Notes under the pieces: model-generated
Told to the model about the DNA's origin: nothing
The model's database searches: none
The model's input: only the letters and a program-made list of their open reading frames with translations
In this document: positions 7,140-15,926 of the stretch, piece after piece
Layout: each line of letters opens with the position of its first letter
Numbering within the stretch: position 1 is the first letter of the stretch
Made by a program: the position numbers and the translations under genes
Assembly (NCBI GenBank): GCA_910585995.1
Contig: CAJUGG010000031.1
Span: 1-56,025, forward strand
From: an uncultured Lachnospiraceae bacterium
GTDB lineage: Bacteria; Bacillota; Clostridia; Lachnospirales; Lachnospiraceae
Direction of reading: 5' to 3'
Length of the DNA stretch: 56,025 nucleotides

Positions 7140-9595
7140 GCCTCTTTCCCCCTTCCCTTTATAAGCCGCAGCGACAGAATCAAGATCAGAACCAGTCCCT
7201 GAATGGAAGCTGTATAATCTGTGCTGACTTTTAATAATCCCAGCAATACACTGATCATCGTCAGACTGACCGCTCCGCAAACGGCTCCAAAATGAGTCAC
7301 CACACCTCCTGAGAAATAACCGCCTCCAATGATCACTGATGCCACGGAGAGCATCGTATAGGTACTCGACGCAGAACCATCGGATGCATTATTGATGGAA
7401 GAAGTGCAGATACCTGCCAGCATCGCAAAAATACCCGCCAGCAGATAGATAGACATATAGGCTTTTGCACGAGACCATCCAGAATTAATCATGGCATTTT
7501 CATTGTTGCCAAATCCTCTAAGTACCGTCCCATAACGGCTGCGGTAGACCAAGATCGCCGCTATCAGTAAGATCACCAGACAATAACAAAGGGTATTTAA
7601 AAACGGAGTGTTGGTATAGAAGATCCTCCGCATCCATTCCGGACAAGTTCCGCCAGGCATGGACTGTAAGGATAAAGAGATGCCGCTCCATACAAACGAA
7701 GCGCCAAGCGTCACGATAATTGCCGGAACATTTCTCTTGTGGATCACATATCCCATCAGAGGATACATAAGAAGGGCAAGTGCCATCACTAAAAATCCTA
7801 CAGGCGGATTTTCAAAGAGAATCGTACAGCACAACACATTGATCAGGCCGCAGTAATTGCCAACACCTAGGTCTACATGGCTTAGACCGATAATAAACGT
7901 TTGTGACAACGCACAGAGCATCAGTGCTGCAAAACCAGTCACCATAAGCTGCACGCCATACACACTTAACAAAAGCGGGGAACGAATCGCACAGATCCCA
8001 TAGATCACCACCATCGCAACCAGTGCAAATGTAAATAGAGGCGCACGCAATTTCTTTCGTTCTTCCTCTTTTTCTGCCTTCGTCTCAAGGTTTTCAAAAG
8101 CCAGACTCATGATCTTCTCATGGTCTACCTTGCCGCCCTCGAAATTTCCCACCACTTTTCCGTCATTTAACACCAGCAGATTGGTACAAAACTCCAGTTC
8201 TGCATCATCAGAAGTCCTCCAGATGATCAGTTTTCCTTCTGTAGCTGCCTCCCGGAACAGTTCATACAATGCATTTTTGGTCGGCTGGTCCACGCCGCGG
8301 GTCGGGTCATCCAGCAATATAATATCTGCATTGGCCACCAGGGCACGAGCGATCAGTACCTTCTGCTGATTGCCTCCAGAGAGGCTGGTGATCAGTGCAT
8401 CTTTTCCATCACTCTTAATATGAAGTCTATCATACCAATAATCCACCGAATTTTCCAGCCATTCTTTGCTCAGATATTTTAACAGACCACTTTTGGCTGC
8501 TTTGGTGATAACCTGATTGTCTTCAATCGACCACAGCGGAAAGATCCCTTCTTTTTTACGGTCGCCTGCCACATAAGCCACTGCTCCGTGTACCTGCATC
8601 CCAACAACTTTCTTCCTGGCCTTTTGGAAGATATCCTGTAAAAGATCCAGCTGTCCATTGCCCTCTAAGCCTGTCAGTCCCAGAATCTGGCCTCCATATG
8701 CCTCAAATGCCACATTTTTTAGTTTTTTGGTGGTATAGCCATTACAGACCACACGCACTTCACTGTTGACTGGCGGAGCTTCAAATTCCTGTAGTTCTGT
8801 CATCTCGTCTCCAGAGCCAATCCCTTCTCCCATGAGCTTCACCATATGCTCTTCGTTTGTCTCTGAGATATGGCCTTTCCACTTCTCACAACCATTTTGC
8901 ATGATATACACCTGATTGGCAATGGTCATAATCTCATTGAGACGGTGCGAGATATAGATGTATGTCATCCCCTCCTTACTCGTCTTCATCAAATAATCCT
9001 GTAGCTGTATAGTCTGCTCTGCTGGAAGCGAAGAAGTCGGCTCATCCAGAATCATCAGTTTCCTATTATTATCACTGGTCGCACGAGCGATCTCTACCAT
9101 CTGCTGCTGTGCGATACTCAATTGATCCAGTCCAGATGTCACATCAATGGTATTTCCCGGAAAGACCGTATCCAGCGCTTCCCTTGCCATCTGCTGCGCC
9201 TTTTTCCGCCAGCCAATCCCCCCTTTTATGCTCTGGGACTGTTCTACGTAGAAGTTTTCATATACGGTCAGATTTTTACACAGAGACAATTCCTGATGTA
9301 CCACACGGATCCCCAGCTTTCTGGCAACTGCCGGACTGTATGCGGACAAGTCTACTGGATCTCCATCAAAAAACAGCTCCCCCTCATCGCAGTTAATGAC
9401 TCCTGAGAGCGCCTTGGTCAAAGTACTCTTCCCCGCTCCATTGGCTCCTACCAGTGCTAAGATATCTCCTTTGTGGATGGATATACTGATATCATTCACT
9501 GCAATCGTTGGAAAATATACTTTCCGGATATGTTCTGCCTGAATCAAAGGAGTCTGTGAAGTCTGCTTTCCTGCTACCTCTTCTGTTCTACTCAA
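7136..9595 (-). CDS. Fused ribose-type ABC ATPase and permease (RbsA-RbsC fusion)
   Basis: One uninterrupted reading frame of about 819 aa. Residues about 15-505 are a double ATPase like RbsA. The first half has Walker A VGANGAGKST, signature LSIAQQQ and Walker B LMILDEPTSS; the second half has a degenerate P-loop (GLEGNGQ) and a good signature LSGGNQQ. After a charged linker (about 510-520) comes a full RbsC-like permease with VGNYCGL and VIIGGGYFSGG. RbsA is normally a separate protein of about 500 aa. The start is uncertain: TTG at 9595 has GAGGTGGAG 5 nt upstream, whereas an ATG at 9676 would translate through the hairpin at 9631-9667. Confidence 0.85.
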   Translation of the reverse strand: MSRTEEVAGKQTSQTPLIQAEHIRKVYFPTIAVNDISISIHKGDILALVGANGAGKSTLTKALSGVINCDEGELFFDGDPVDLSAYSPAVARKLGIRVVHQELSLCKNLTVYENFYVEQSQSIKGGIGWRKKAQQMAREALDTVFPGNTIDVTSGLDQLSIAQQQMVEIARATSDNNRKLMILDEPTSSLPAEQTIQLQDYLMKTSKEGMTYIYISHRLNEIMTIANQVYIMQNGCEKWKGHISETNEEHMVKLMGEGIGSGDEMTELQEFEAPPVNSEVRVVCNGYTTKKLKNVAFEAYGGQILGLTGLEGNGQLDLLQDIFQKARKKVVGMQVHGAVAYVAGDRKKEGIFPLWSIEDNQVITKAAKSGLLKYLSKEWLENSVDYWYDRLHIKSDGKDALITSLSGGNQQKVLIARALVANADIILLDDPTRGVDQPTKNALYELFREAATEGKLIIWRTSDDAELEFCTNLLVLNDGKVVGNFEGGKVDHEKIMSLAFENLETKAEKEEERKKLRAPLFTFALVAMVVIYGICAIRSPLLLSVYGVQLMVTGFAALMLCALSQTFIIGLSHVDLGVGNYCGLINVLCCTILFENPPVGFLVMALALLMYPLMGYVIHKRNVPAIIVTLGASFVWSGISLSLQSMPGGTCPEWMRRIFYTNTPFLNTLCYCLVILLIAAILVYRSRYGTVLRGFGNNENAMINSGWSRAKAYMSIYLLAGIFAMLAGICTSSINNASDGSASSTYTMLSVASVIIGGGYFSGGVVTHFGAVCGAVSLTMISVLLGLLKVSTDYTASIQGLVLILILSLRLIKGRGKEA

Positions 9596-9630
9596 TAGCT
9601 CCACCTCAATCTTAGATTCTATTGTCACTA

Positions 9631-9667
9631 ACAATAGATTTACAGGCTTCGCCAGCAAACCTATTGT
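9631..9667 (-). repeat. Family-C short hairpin with GGCGAAGCC apex, copy C1
   Basis: On the minus strand ACAATAGG-TTTGCTGGC folds on GCCTGTAAATCTATTGT around a GAA triloop. Two of the three stem differences are G.U wobbles in mRNA sense. It lies in the gap between the binding protein and the fused ABC gene. A related core is at 45381-45406. Confidence 0.6.
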
Positions 9668-9676
9668 CATAGACAA

Positions 9677-9708
9677 GGCCGCCGCTTCATATGACAGGAG
9701 CAGCGGCC
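9677..9708 (-). terminator. Hairpin after the sugar-binding protein gene
   Basis: On the minus strand GGCCGCTGCT pairs with AGCGGCGGCC (one G.U pair) around a 12-nt loop, 26 nt after the binding-protein stop codon. No T run follows. It more likely slows 3'-end decay or causes partial termination than fully ends transcription. Confidence 0.55.
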
Positions 9709-9733
9709 ATTTTTCATATTCTCTATGTTATTT

Positions 9734-10891
9734 TTACTGTGTCAGAATGTTTTCCACCACATAGTCATAGCTCATGTACGGACTTGCAATCATTCCTGCT
9801 TCCAGATCGCTGTAATCGCCGACCTCTTCCTGGTTGATATAGATAAACGGCAGATACATATTCTGTGGAACCTCTACGCCGTTTAAGATGGCAACTGCTA
9901 CCCACAGAGCACCTGCGCCGCAGGATGGTGTGGAGTTCACAGATAAGGTCTCATAGCCGTCTGCTGCCTTTGCAGACCACCAGGTGATAAATTCAGCAGT
10001 ATTGTCGCCGATCGTCAATGGCACTTCTTTGCCCATGGATTCAAATGCATTGACTACTCCCATGGAGTCAGCGCCGCAGTGAGTGATCACGGCATCGATC
10101 TCCGGAAGTGAGGAGATAATATTTAAGATACCTTCCTGGGTTACAGTCGCATCTGCTTCTCCAAGCACCTCTGCTGCGATCTTCACATCAGGATACTGAT
10201 TCAGGATATTGGTGATGCCTTTGTAGATTCCCTCATCAGGAGCTGCTCCGGATGGTCCGCGTACGATAATCACATTGCCGGCACCGCCGATCTTATCCAT
10301 CACATATTCGGTCTTTTTCTCACCCATGCTGACCCAGTCATAATCCATCGTGTAAGCGCCTTCTAAGTCGATAATGGAGTCAAATGCCACGATGACAATG
10401 CCCTGATCCATCGCCTGTTTGATCACGTCGTTCAGAGCAGTCGGAGATGCTGCCAACATACAAATTGCATCCACACCGCCTAAGATAAAGGAGTTGATCT
10501 GCGCGATCTGCGTATTGACCGTATTATCTCCATTCTGGATCTCATAATCTTTGATATAGCCTTCGCTCTTTGCGTTCTCAGCTGCTTCCGTGAAAGACTC
10601 TACCATCTGTTTTCTCCAGGTATTGCCATAGAAAGAATTGGATAAGCCAATCACATAATCACCCTTGGACAGTCCCTCTGCAGACTCTCCTGCTGCGGCT
10701 GTGTCTGCTGCCGGTTCTGCTGCATCTGTCTCAGGCTCTGCCTCCGGCTGTGTCTCTGCCTCAGTCTCAGTCTCCGCTGCGGACGCTCCTGTTTCCTGTG
10801 CGTCATTGCTTCCTGTGTCGTTTGACCCGCATGCAGACATACTAAGTACCATAGTAGCTGCGAGCAGCAATGCAAGTAATCGTTGTTTCAT
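9734..10891 (-). CDS. Sugar ABC transporter substrate-binding lipoprotein (RbsB-like)
   Basis: Extracytoplasmic binding protein of 385 aa in the periplasmic-binding-protein type I/IV sugar family. The signal peptide ends in the lipobox LSMSACGS, so it is anchored at the Cys near residue 21. A low-complexity Ala/Glu/Thr linker (residues about 25-75) precedes the ligand domain, in which VIGLSNSFYGNTWRKQM and GVDAICMLAASPTAL are typical. It belongs to the operon with the ATPase-permease fusion and RbsC-like permease immediately downstream. Position after the transketolase and ApnO-like genes suggests it binds the substrate of that pathway, likely a pentose, branched sugar or sugar acid. Confidence 0.92.
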   Translation of the reverse strand: MKQRLLALLLAATMVLSMSACGSNDTGSNDAQETGASAAETETEAETQPEAEPETDAAEPAADTAAAGESAEGLSKGDYVIGLSNSFYGNTWRKQMVESFTEAAENAKSEGYIKDYEIQNGDNTVNTQIAQINSFILGGVDAICMLAASPTALNDVIKQAMDQGIVIVAFDSIIDLEGAYTMDYDWVSMGEKKTEYVMDKIGGAGNVIIVRGPSGAAPDEGIYKGITNILNQYPDVKIAAEVLGEADATVTQEGILNIISSLPEIDAVITHCGADSMGVVNAFESMGKEVPLTIGDNTAEFITWWSAKAADGYETLSVNSTPSCGAGALWVAVAILNGVEVPQNMYLPFIYINQEEVGDYSDLEAGMIASPYMSYDYVVENILTQ

Positions 10892-10951
10892 AGTTTTCTC
10901 CCTTTCTTAAAAATATTATTTTGAAAGCCAATCGGCTAACAATCCAACCTT

Positions 10952-11812
10952 TTAGATCTTAGGCTCCTCCGGATGCAGCATCGTGGCAATCACACGGTCT
11001 AATACCTCATCATCCCAGATCTTCTTCCAGTCCTCCCGAAGTACCAGGCGATTTCCTAAGCCGATCGCCACTTTGCAGGCATCGGATACTGGAGGTCTGC
11101 CGGGAATATAGCCTAAGAAATTCGCAGTCAGGTTGTAGATATGTCCCGTCAAAAACGAGACTGCTGCATCCCTGTTGATCCCTCTTCTCTCTGCCTCTTC
11201 TACCGTCTCTGCCATAGCATACAGGCAAGTAGCTCCCAACAGCTCCACTAACGTCGGCTCTAAAAATGCGATCTGCTCAGAGGTCATCACATAAGCATGC
11301 TCTGCGGCATACATCACTCTCGCCGTCTCCTGCATCAGCGCAAATACCTCATCTGATCCGTTGATCTTGCTCATCACGATATCCTGTTTGCCGCCGTCTC
11401 CGCCAAAACGGTCCATACGTGCCTCTTTGGTATCCTGATCCAAAAAATATGATGGATGGCAAGGATGGGCTACCCCAAACGTACAGTCATCTCTCAGGCT
11501 TAACTCTTTGGCTACGGCTGCTGCCGGGTCCAGGATCAAGAATCCGGTTCCTGGACGAAGCATTGGTACATAGATGGCTGACAATTTTTTAATCAATGTA
11601 TCGGGGACTGCAAAGATCACAACCTGTGCTCTTTGCAATGCCTCTTCCACGGGTGTCACTTCCAGCCCGCGCTCATGGATGCTCTCAATTCCTTTTGGTG
11701 CATTCTCCACCAGCATCAGATCATACTGATCGGTATGTTTTGCAAGATTTCTGCTTGTACGTGTTCCCATCTTTCCGCCCGCCCCAATGACGGCTACACT
11801 AACTTTTCCCAT
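10952..11812 (-). CDS. NAD-dependent dehydrogenase of the D-apionate oxidoisomerase (ApnO)-like family
   Basis: About 286 aa. The N-terminal Rossmann motif is AVIGAGGKMGTRTSRNL. The middle has VIFAVPDTLI and FGVAHPCHPSYF, and the C-terminal helical domain is of the phosphogluconate-dehydrogenase C-like type (YVMTSEQIAFLEPTLVELL). By memory of the family, ApnO-type D-apionate oxidoisomerases share the GAGGKMG start and the HPCHP motif. The start at 11812 has AAGGA 7 nt upstream; the longer frame to 11881 runs into the family-B hairpin. It sits between the split transketolase and the ABC importer in one operon. The likely role is oxidation and rearrangement of a sugar acid; that the substrate is apionate is inference. 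Confidence 0.72.
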   Translation of the reverse strand: MGKVSVAVIGAGGKMGTRTSRNLAKHTDQYDLMLVENAPKGIESIHERGLEVTPVEEALQRAQVVIFAVPDTLIKKLSAIYVPMLRPGTGFLILDPAAAVAKELSLRDDCTFGVAHPCHPSYFLDQDTKEARMDRFGGDGGKQDIVMSKINGSDEVFALMQETARVMYAAEHAYVMTSEQIAFLEPTLVELLGATCLYAMAETVEEAERRGINRDAAVSFLTGHIYNLTANFLGYIPGRPPVSDACKVAIGLGNRLVLREDWKKIWDDEVLDRVIATMLHPEEPKI

Positions 11813-11827
11813 TTTCTTATCCTTCTT

Positions 11828-11946
11828 CAAGTTCCGCAACTCCCCTACCAAGCCCCCTGCTCTAAGAGCATTTTCAGCCACATAAGTGTCTGAAAATCCT
11901 CTTGGGGCTTGTCCGGGTCGTTGCTGTTTTGTTTTTAAGTTTCGCT
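11828..11946 (-). repeat. Family-B intercistronic hairpin (divergent copy)
   Basis: On the minus strand, between the transketolase stop and the ApnO-like start, the flanks AGCGAAACTT and GTTGCGGAACTTGAAG surround a long stem. CAAGCCCC pairs with GGGGCTTG, AAGAGGATTTTCAG pairs with its partner with one mismatch, and the 3' bulge AGAGCAG occupies the same place as AGATCC in other copies. The apex is CAC-TTAT-GTG rather than a GAA triloop. Confidence 0.6.
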
Positions 11947-11973
11947 TTTATTTAAACACAACTTTTCTCTATT

Positions 11974-12909
11974 TTACTTTAAACCATTGCGAATAACAGT
12001 GGAAATATTTTCCGGTGAAAATCCGTAATAATCTGCCAGTTCTTTGGCTGGGCCTGACTCGCCAAAGGTTGTCAGGCCGATCCTTGTCACTTTCTTAGGA
12101 TCGTTCTCACAGACCAGCTTGCTGATATAAGCGCCCATGCCGCCGTTGACATTGTGATCTTCCACGGTTACGATGCGGTCAAACCCGGAGATTACATCCA
12201 GAATCTTCTGCGGATTCTTGCCGTACAGGATGTTGATATCTGCGACGGTTACATGGATGCCTTCTGCTTCTAACTTCTCTGCTGCTGCAAGCACCCGGTC
12301 TAAGACAAAGCCGCAGGAAAGCACCAGCGTATCTTTTCCATACTCTTTTAAAACGGTGATCCCTTCCATGTTAAAAGGTTTTTCCAGGTCAAAGACATCA
12401 TTTTCCCGTCCGCTCCCGGCTCTGACATAGACTGGTCCATCCAGTGCGAGTGCAGCTCTGACTGCGTGATAGGTCTGTGCGGCATCGGCCGGCGTGAAGA
12501 TCGTAAAATTCGGGATATTGGAAAGGATGCCCAGATCCTCATAGAACTGATGCGTCACACCTTCCCGCTCGCCGCCTAAGAGTCCGGAGTTGATGCCTAC
12601 AAAAGTAACATTCAGATTGGGATAAGCCACGAATGTTCTCATCTGCTCGCAGGCACGCATGGTCATAAATCCGGCATACGTACCGACTACTGGTTTTAAA
12701 CCGCAGGCTGCAATGCCTGCTGCGGTATCTACAGCTCCCTGCTCTGCAATACCTACTTCTATGTATGCATCCGGATATAACTCTGCAAACTTGGTCGCCC
12801 TCATTGCTTTTAACGAATCCGGAGAGATAAACATGATGGACTTGTCTTCTGCTGCCGCGTCAATCATTGCCTGTGCAAATGCTTCTCTTGTCCCTTTAAA
12901 ATTAGCCAT
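11974..12909 (-). CDS. Transketolase-like protein, C-terminal (pyrimidine-binding) subunit
   Basis: 311 aa. Covers the transketolase pyrimidine and C-terminal domains: the catalytic-Glu region EVGIAEQGAVDTAAG, MTMRACEQMR and a C-terminal segment with TVEDHNVNGGMGAYI. The start codon overlaps the stop of the N-terminal subunit (TAATG), so the two are translationally coupled and must form a heteromeric thiamine-diphosphate enzyme. Split transketolases of this type are common beside sugar and polyol operons. Here the enzyme would move a two-carbon ketol unit from a pathway-specific ketose into the pentose phosphate pool. Sequence alone does not separate it from AptA/AptB-type apulose-phosphate transketolases. 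Confidence 0.9.
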   Translation of the reverse strand: MANFKGTREAFAQAMIDAAAEDKSIMFISPDSLKAMRATKFAELYPDAYIEVGIAEQGAVDTAAGIAACGLKPVVGTYAGFMTMRACEQMRTFVAYPNLNVTFVGINSGLLGGEREGVTHQFYEDLGILSNIPNFTIFTPADAAQTYHAVRAALALDGPVYVRAGSGRENDVFDLEKPFNMEGITVLKEYGKDTLVLSCGFVLDRVLAAAEKLEAEGIHVTVADINILYGKNPQKILDVISGFDRIVTVEDHNVNGGMGAYISKLVCENDPKKVTRIGLTTFGESGPAKELADYYGFSPENISTVIRNGLK

Positions 12910-13730
12910 TACTGCATACCTCCTAATTCTTTTAATGCTGTCTGATACTGTTCATCACTAGGAACGCCTTTATGCCATGCATTGTTGTTCTCCATATAGG
13001 ACAGCCCTTTTCCTTTGATACAGTTACATACGATCACACTTGGCTTCCCAACTGCTTTTTTTGCCTCTGCAATCGCCTCTTTGATGGCATCGATATCATG
13101 TCCGTTGATCTCCTGGGTATGCCAGTTAAATGCCTCGAAGCGCTCTCTTACATTGTTGATGCCGATTGTCTCTTCCACAGACCCGCCGCTCTGCCAGCCG
13201 TTGCGGTCTACAAAGACGATCAGATTGTCTAACTTATGTGCTGCTGCGGTATTGATGCCCTCCCAGCAGATTCCTTCCTGTAATTCTCCGTCTCCGACGA
13301 TACAATATACATTATAATCTTTTTTCTTATATTTTCCAGCGATTGCCATACCACTTGCGATTGCAATTCCATTTCCCAGAGAACCAGAAGTCATATCCAC
13401 TCCCTTGGTCTTGTTCATCACCGGGTGTCCCTGGAACTTGCTCCCCAACGCACGAAGCTTAAAATCTTCTACTTTCTCTCCAAAATAGCCTTTCTCTGAC
13501 AGTACTGCATAATAGATCGGGCACGCATGACCTTTGGATAAGACAAAACGGTCACGGTCTTCCCAAGTCGGGTTCTTAGGGTCCAGACGCATCTCATCAA
13601 AATAGAGCACGCTCATCAGATCAGCAATGGACAGAGCCGGCCCTGGATGTCCGTCTTTTCCTTTGTACACCATATCAACTGCGACCATACGCAGATGATC
13701 TGCCATCTGTTTCAACTCTGCTGTGTTCAT
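12909..13730 (-). CDS. Transketolase-like protein, N-terminal (diphosphate-binding) subunit
   Basis: About 273 aa. The thiamine-diphosphate motif GDGELQEGICWEG followed by VDRNGWQSGG is clear, and the early KGKDGHPGPALSIADLM and KGHACPIYYAVL carry the expected His residues. The start at 13730 has AGGAGGAG upstream; a reading to 13793 would cross the palindromic operator. It is the first gene of a seven-gene minus-strand operon (two transketolase subunits, ApnO-like, binding protein, fused ABC, permease, amidohydrolase). A divergent FadR-family gene starts 253 bp away. Confidence 0.9.
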   Translation of the reverse strand: MNTAELKQMADHLRMVAVDMVYKGKDGHPGPALSIADLMSVLYFDEMRLDPKNPTWEDRDRFVLSKGHACPIYYAVLSEKGYFGEKVEDFKLRALGSKFQGHPVMNKTKGVDMTSGSLGNGIAIASGMAIAGKYKKKDYNVYCIVGDGELQEGICWEGINTAAAHKLDNLIVFVDRNGWQSGGSVEETIGINNVRERFEAFNWHTQEINGHDIDAIKEAIAEAKKAVGKPSVIVCNCIKGKGLSYMENNNAWHKGVPSDEQYQTALKELGGMQ

Positions 13731-13759
13731 AATATCTCCTCCTGTTTTCCAGTTTTTAA

Positions 13760-13788
13760 ATACATTAAACATCTGATGTTTAATGTAT
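13760..13788 (-). promoter_or_regulatory. Perfect 29-bp palindromic operator
   Basis: ATACATTAAACATC and its exact reverse complement meet at a central T (13774). The palindrome overlaps the -10 of the transketolase operon and covers the likely transcription start. It is the natural target of the divergent FadR/GntR regulator; binding is inferred. Confidence 0.75.
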
Positions 13789-13812
13789 ATCATCTTTCGT
13801 CCAATTTGTCAA
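13784..13812 (-). promoter_or_regulatory. Sigma-A promoter of the transketolase-ABC operon
   Basis: Minus strand: -35 TTGACA (13807-13812), 17-bp spacer, -10 TATACA (13784-13789). The -10 lies inside the palindrome. Confidence 0.75.
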
Positions 13813-13924
13813 TATGTTATATAAAAATAATCATTAAAATATTAGTTTTGTACAAAATATCATATAGTTTGCCGTATATTTATCAAAAACAGTAAAGATC
13901 CAGAGAACAAATTTGAACAATAAT

Positions 13925-13954
13925 TTGACGATACCTCTTTATCTATGGTAAAAT
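13925..13954 (+). promoter_or_regulatory. Promoter of the FadR-family regulator
   Basis: -35 TTGACG (13925-13930), 18-bp spacer, -10 TAAAAT (13949-13954), about 28 nt before the start codon. Confidence 0.55.
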
Positions 13955-13982
13955 GTCATTGATTTAGCAGGGAGGAGACAAT

Positions 13983-14693
13983 ATGGAAGTCAATGAATTA
14001 TTTCGAGCCAGCAAACGAGAATCTGCTGTTGATGTGGTGGTAAACAACATCAAACAATTATTGATGGAAGGGAAACTGCGCCCCGGAGACCGATTGCCTA
14101 ACGAGCTTGAGATCTCGGAAGGGATGGGAGTCAGCCGCGGTTCTGTCCGGGAAGCCATGAAGATTCTCTCTGCGTTTGGACTCATTGATATCCGGGTAGG
14201 CAACGGTACCTATGTATCGGAGACTCCCGGCAATAAGCTGATGGATTCCCTTCTGTTCAGTTTTTTTGTCAATAATCCAGACATTCAAAATCTCTACGAA
14301 CTTCGGCAGGTCATCGAGATCGATATCTTAGAGCTTACCTTAAAACACTACGACAAAAATGAAAAGCAGAGACGTGCACTAAAGAAAAATCTCTTAGCAC
14401 TTGAAGAGATGATGACGCAAAGTCCTACTCCGGAGATGCTGCAGGAAAATGATATCTCGTTTCACCGTATCTTTGGAAGCTGTGCACAGAATGTACTGAT
14501 GGAACAGGTCTACAAGATTGTGATTGACTTTATGGAGCCTTCGATTCTGATCACGCACAAGAACCAAAAGGGAGAACTCGCCTATCGGGTACATAAAGGG
14601 ATTGTGGATGTGATCGAAAAGCAGGACTATACCCGGATTAATGAAGTGATTACTGCCTCGGTGGATACCTGGTCCACCTTACAAAATTCCTAA
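13983..14693 (+). CDS. FadR-type GntR-family regulator with FCD domain
   Basis: 236 aa. The N-terminal winged helix (residues about 10-75) includes KLRPGDRLPNELEISEGMGVSRGSVREAM. The C-terminal all-helical FCD domain has LYELRQVIEIDI and the late histidines (ISFHRIFG, YRVHKGIVD) that usually help bind a metal and an acid ligand. The start has AGGGAGGAG upstream. It is divergent from the transketolase operon and faces its perfect palindrome, so it is the probable local repressor, sensing a sugar acid or a pathway intermediate. Confidence 0.9.
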   Translation: MEVNELFRASKRESAVDVVVNNIKQLLMEGKLRPGDRLPNELEISEGMGVSRGSVREAMKILSAFGLIDIRVGNGTYVSETPGNKLMDSLLFSFFVNNPDIQNLYELRQVIEIDILELTLKHYDKNEKQRRALKKNLLALEEMMTQSPTPEMLQENDISFHRIFGSCAQNVLMEQVYKIVIDFMEPSILITHKNQKGELAYRVHKGIVDVIEKQDYTRINEVITASVDTWSTLQNS

Positions 14694-14696
14694 AAA

Positions 14697-14733
14697 AACA
14701 GCCGTACCTCTGACAGATTTAGGTACGGCCGTT
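14697..14733. terminator. Bidirectional terminator between convergent genes
   Basis: GCCGTACCT (14701-14709) and AGGTACGGC (14721-14729) form the stem. A runs on the left and TTCTTTTG on the right give T tracts for both strands, so it serves the FadR-like gene (+) and the telA-like gene (-). Confidence 0.85.
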
Positions 14734-14759
14734 CTTTTGTTCCGCATACAAATATATGT

Positions 14760-15920
14760 TTATCCACGTCTGCTAAGTTCCAGAAGCTTTGCTTTCATGG
14801 CATTTTCAATCTCTACTAACTCTCTTTCTGCTTCTCTTCTCTTGTTTCTTCCATCTTCCTGAATCTGCATCACCTCATCCAGCGTTGAGATCAGCGTCTC
14901 GTTGGTCTGTTTCAGAGTCTCGATGTCCACGATGCCCCGCTCGGATTCCCGCGCAGTCTCCACCGTTGCCATCCTGAGCGCCTCTGCATTTTTCTTCAAA
15001 AGCGTATTGGTCATATCGGTCACTTCCCGCTGGGCTTTTGCTGCCTGCGCCGAATGTTCCACTCCAATGGCCAGTACCATTTGGCTCTTCCACAGCGGGA
15101 TGGTGTTGACCAGTGTGGACTGGATCTTTTCTGACATCACTGTATCGTTATTCTGGATCATCCGAATCTGCGGCGCCATCTGCATGGACACGGTTCTCGT
15201 CAGCTCCAGATCATAGATCTTTTTCTCAAAGCGGTTGCACAGTTCTGCCAGATCCTGGGCTTTTTGGGTATCCTCCGCCAGTCCGCTTGTCTGCGCTTTT
15301 TCCAAAAGTACCGGCAGTTCTTTGCCGCGCACTTCTTCTAGCTTCTGCTTTCCGGCTAAGATATACATGGACAATTCTTTATAATAGTTCTGATTCAGCT
15401 CATACATCTGATCCAGCATCGCTGCATCTTTTAAAAGCTGGATCTGATGCCCTTCTAACACTTTGCAGATCCGGTTGACATTGACTTCTGCCTTGGCATA
15501 TTTTACCTTCATATTGGCAAGGCGGTTTACATTTTTCTTAAACAATCCAAAGAGGCTCTTGTCCTCTTCTCCCTCGTCGATGCTTCTTAGCTCCATCACC
15601 ACGGCAGACAGATCATTCCCGATCTCTCCTAAGTCCTTGGTGCGCACTTTGGAAAGAGCAGTCTCGGAAAAATCCGCGATCTTTTTCTGAGAGCTGGCGC
15701 CGTACTGAAGGATCATCTGCGAATTGGCCAGATCGATCTGGTTCACAAATGCATCCACCTGCTTTTGCTCCTGCGGGGAGAGAATCGCTCGTATCCTGTC
15801 TGTCTCACTGACCGTTTCTGTACTCTTTTTTGGCTCTTCTTTTAAGGGTTCCTCCTGACCAAATGGCTCCAGGGTCAATGTAGGTCCCTCTCTTAACATA
15901 GCTTCCAAATCCTGACTCAT
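14760..15920 (-). CDS. TelA-family toxic-anion resistance protein
   Basis: 386 aa, cytosolic and strongly helical, matching the TelA/KlaA family (PF05816) along its length. Family-typical segments include MILQYGASSQKKIADFSE, LMQ-like coiled-coil stretches and the late NTIPLWKSQMVLAIG with AAKAQREVTDMTNTLL. The family is linked to tellurite resistance and to cell-envelope stress, but its biochemical role is not established. It lies 6 nt downstream of the XpaC-like gene; the pair is a common Firmicutes arrangement. Confidence 0.88.
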   Translation of the reverse strand: MSQDLEAMLREGPTLTLEPFGQEEPLKEEPKKSTETVSETDRIRAILSPQEQKQVDAFVNQIDLANSQMILQYGASSQKKIADFSETALSKVRTKDLGEIGNDLSAVVMELRSIDEGEEDKSLFGLFKKNVNRLANMKVKYAKAEVNVNRICKVLEGHQIQLLKDAAMLDQMYELNQNYYKELSMYILAGKQKLEEVRGKELPVLLEKAQTSGLAEDTQKAQDLAELCNRFEKKIYDLELTRTVSMQMAPQIRMIQNNDTVMSEKIQSTLVNTIPLWKSQMVLAIGVEHSAQAAKAQREVTDMTNTLLKKNAEALRMATVETARESERGIVDIETLKQTNETLISTLDEVMQIQEDGRNKRREAERELVEIENAMKAKLLELSRRG

Positions 15921-15926
15921 CTATCC

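Noticed and set aside
9596..9676. N-terminal extension of the ABC fusion to an ATG at 9676
   Set aside because: It would translate the family-C hairpin and has no ribosome site; TTG at 9595 has a good one.
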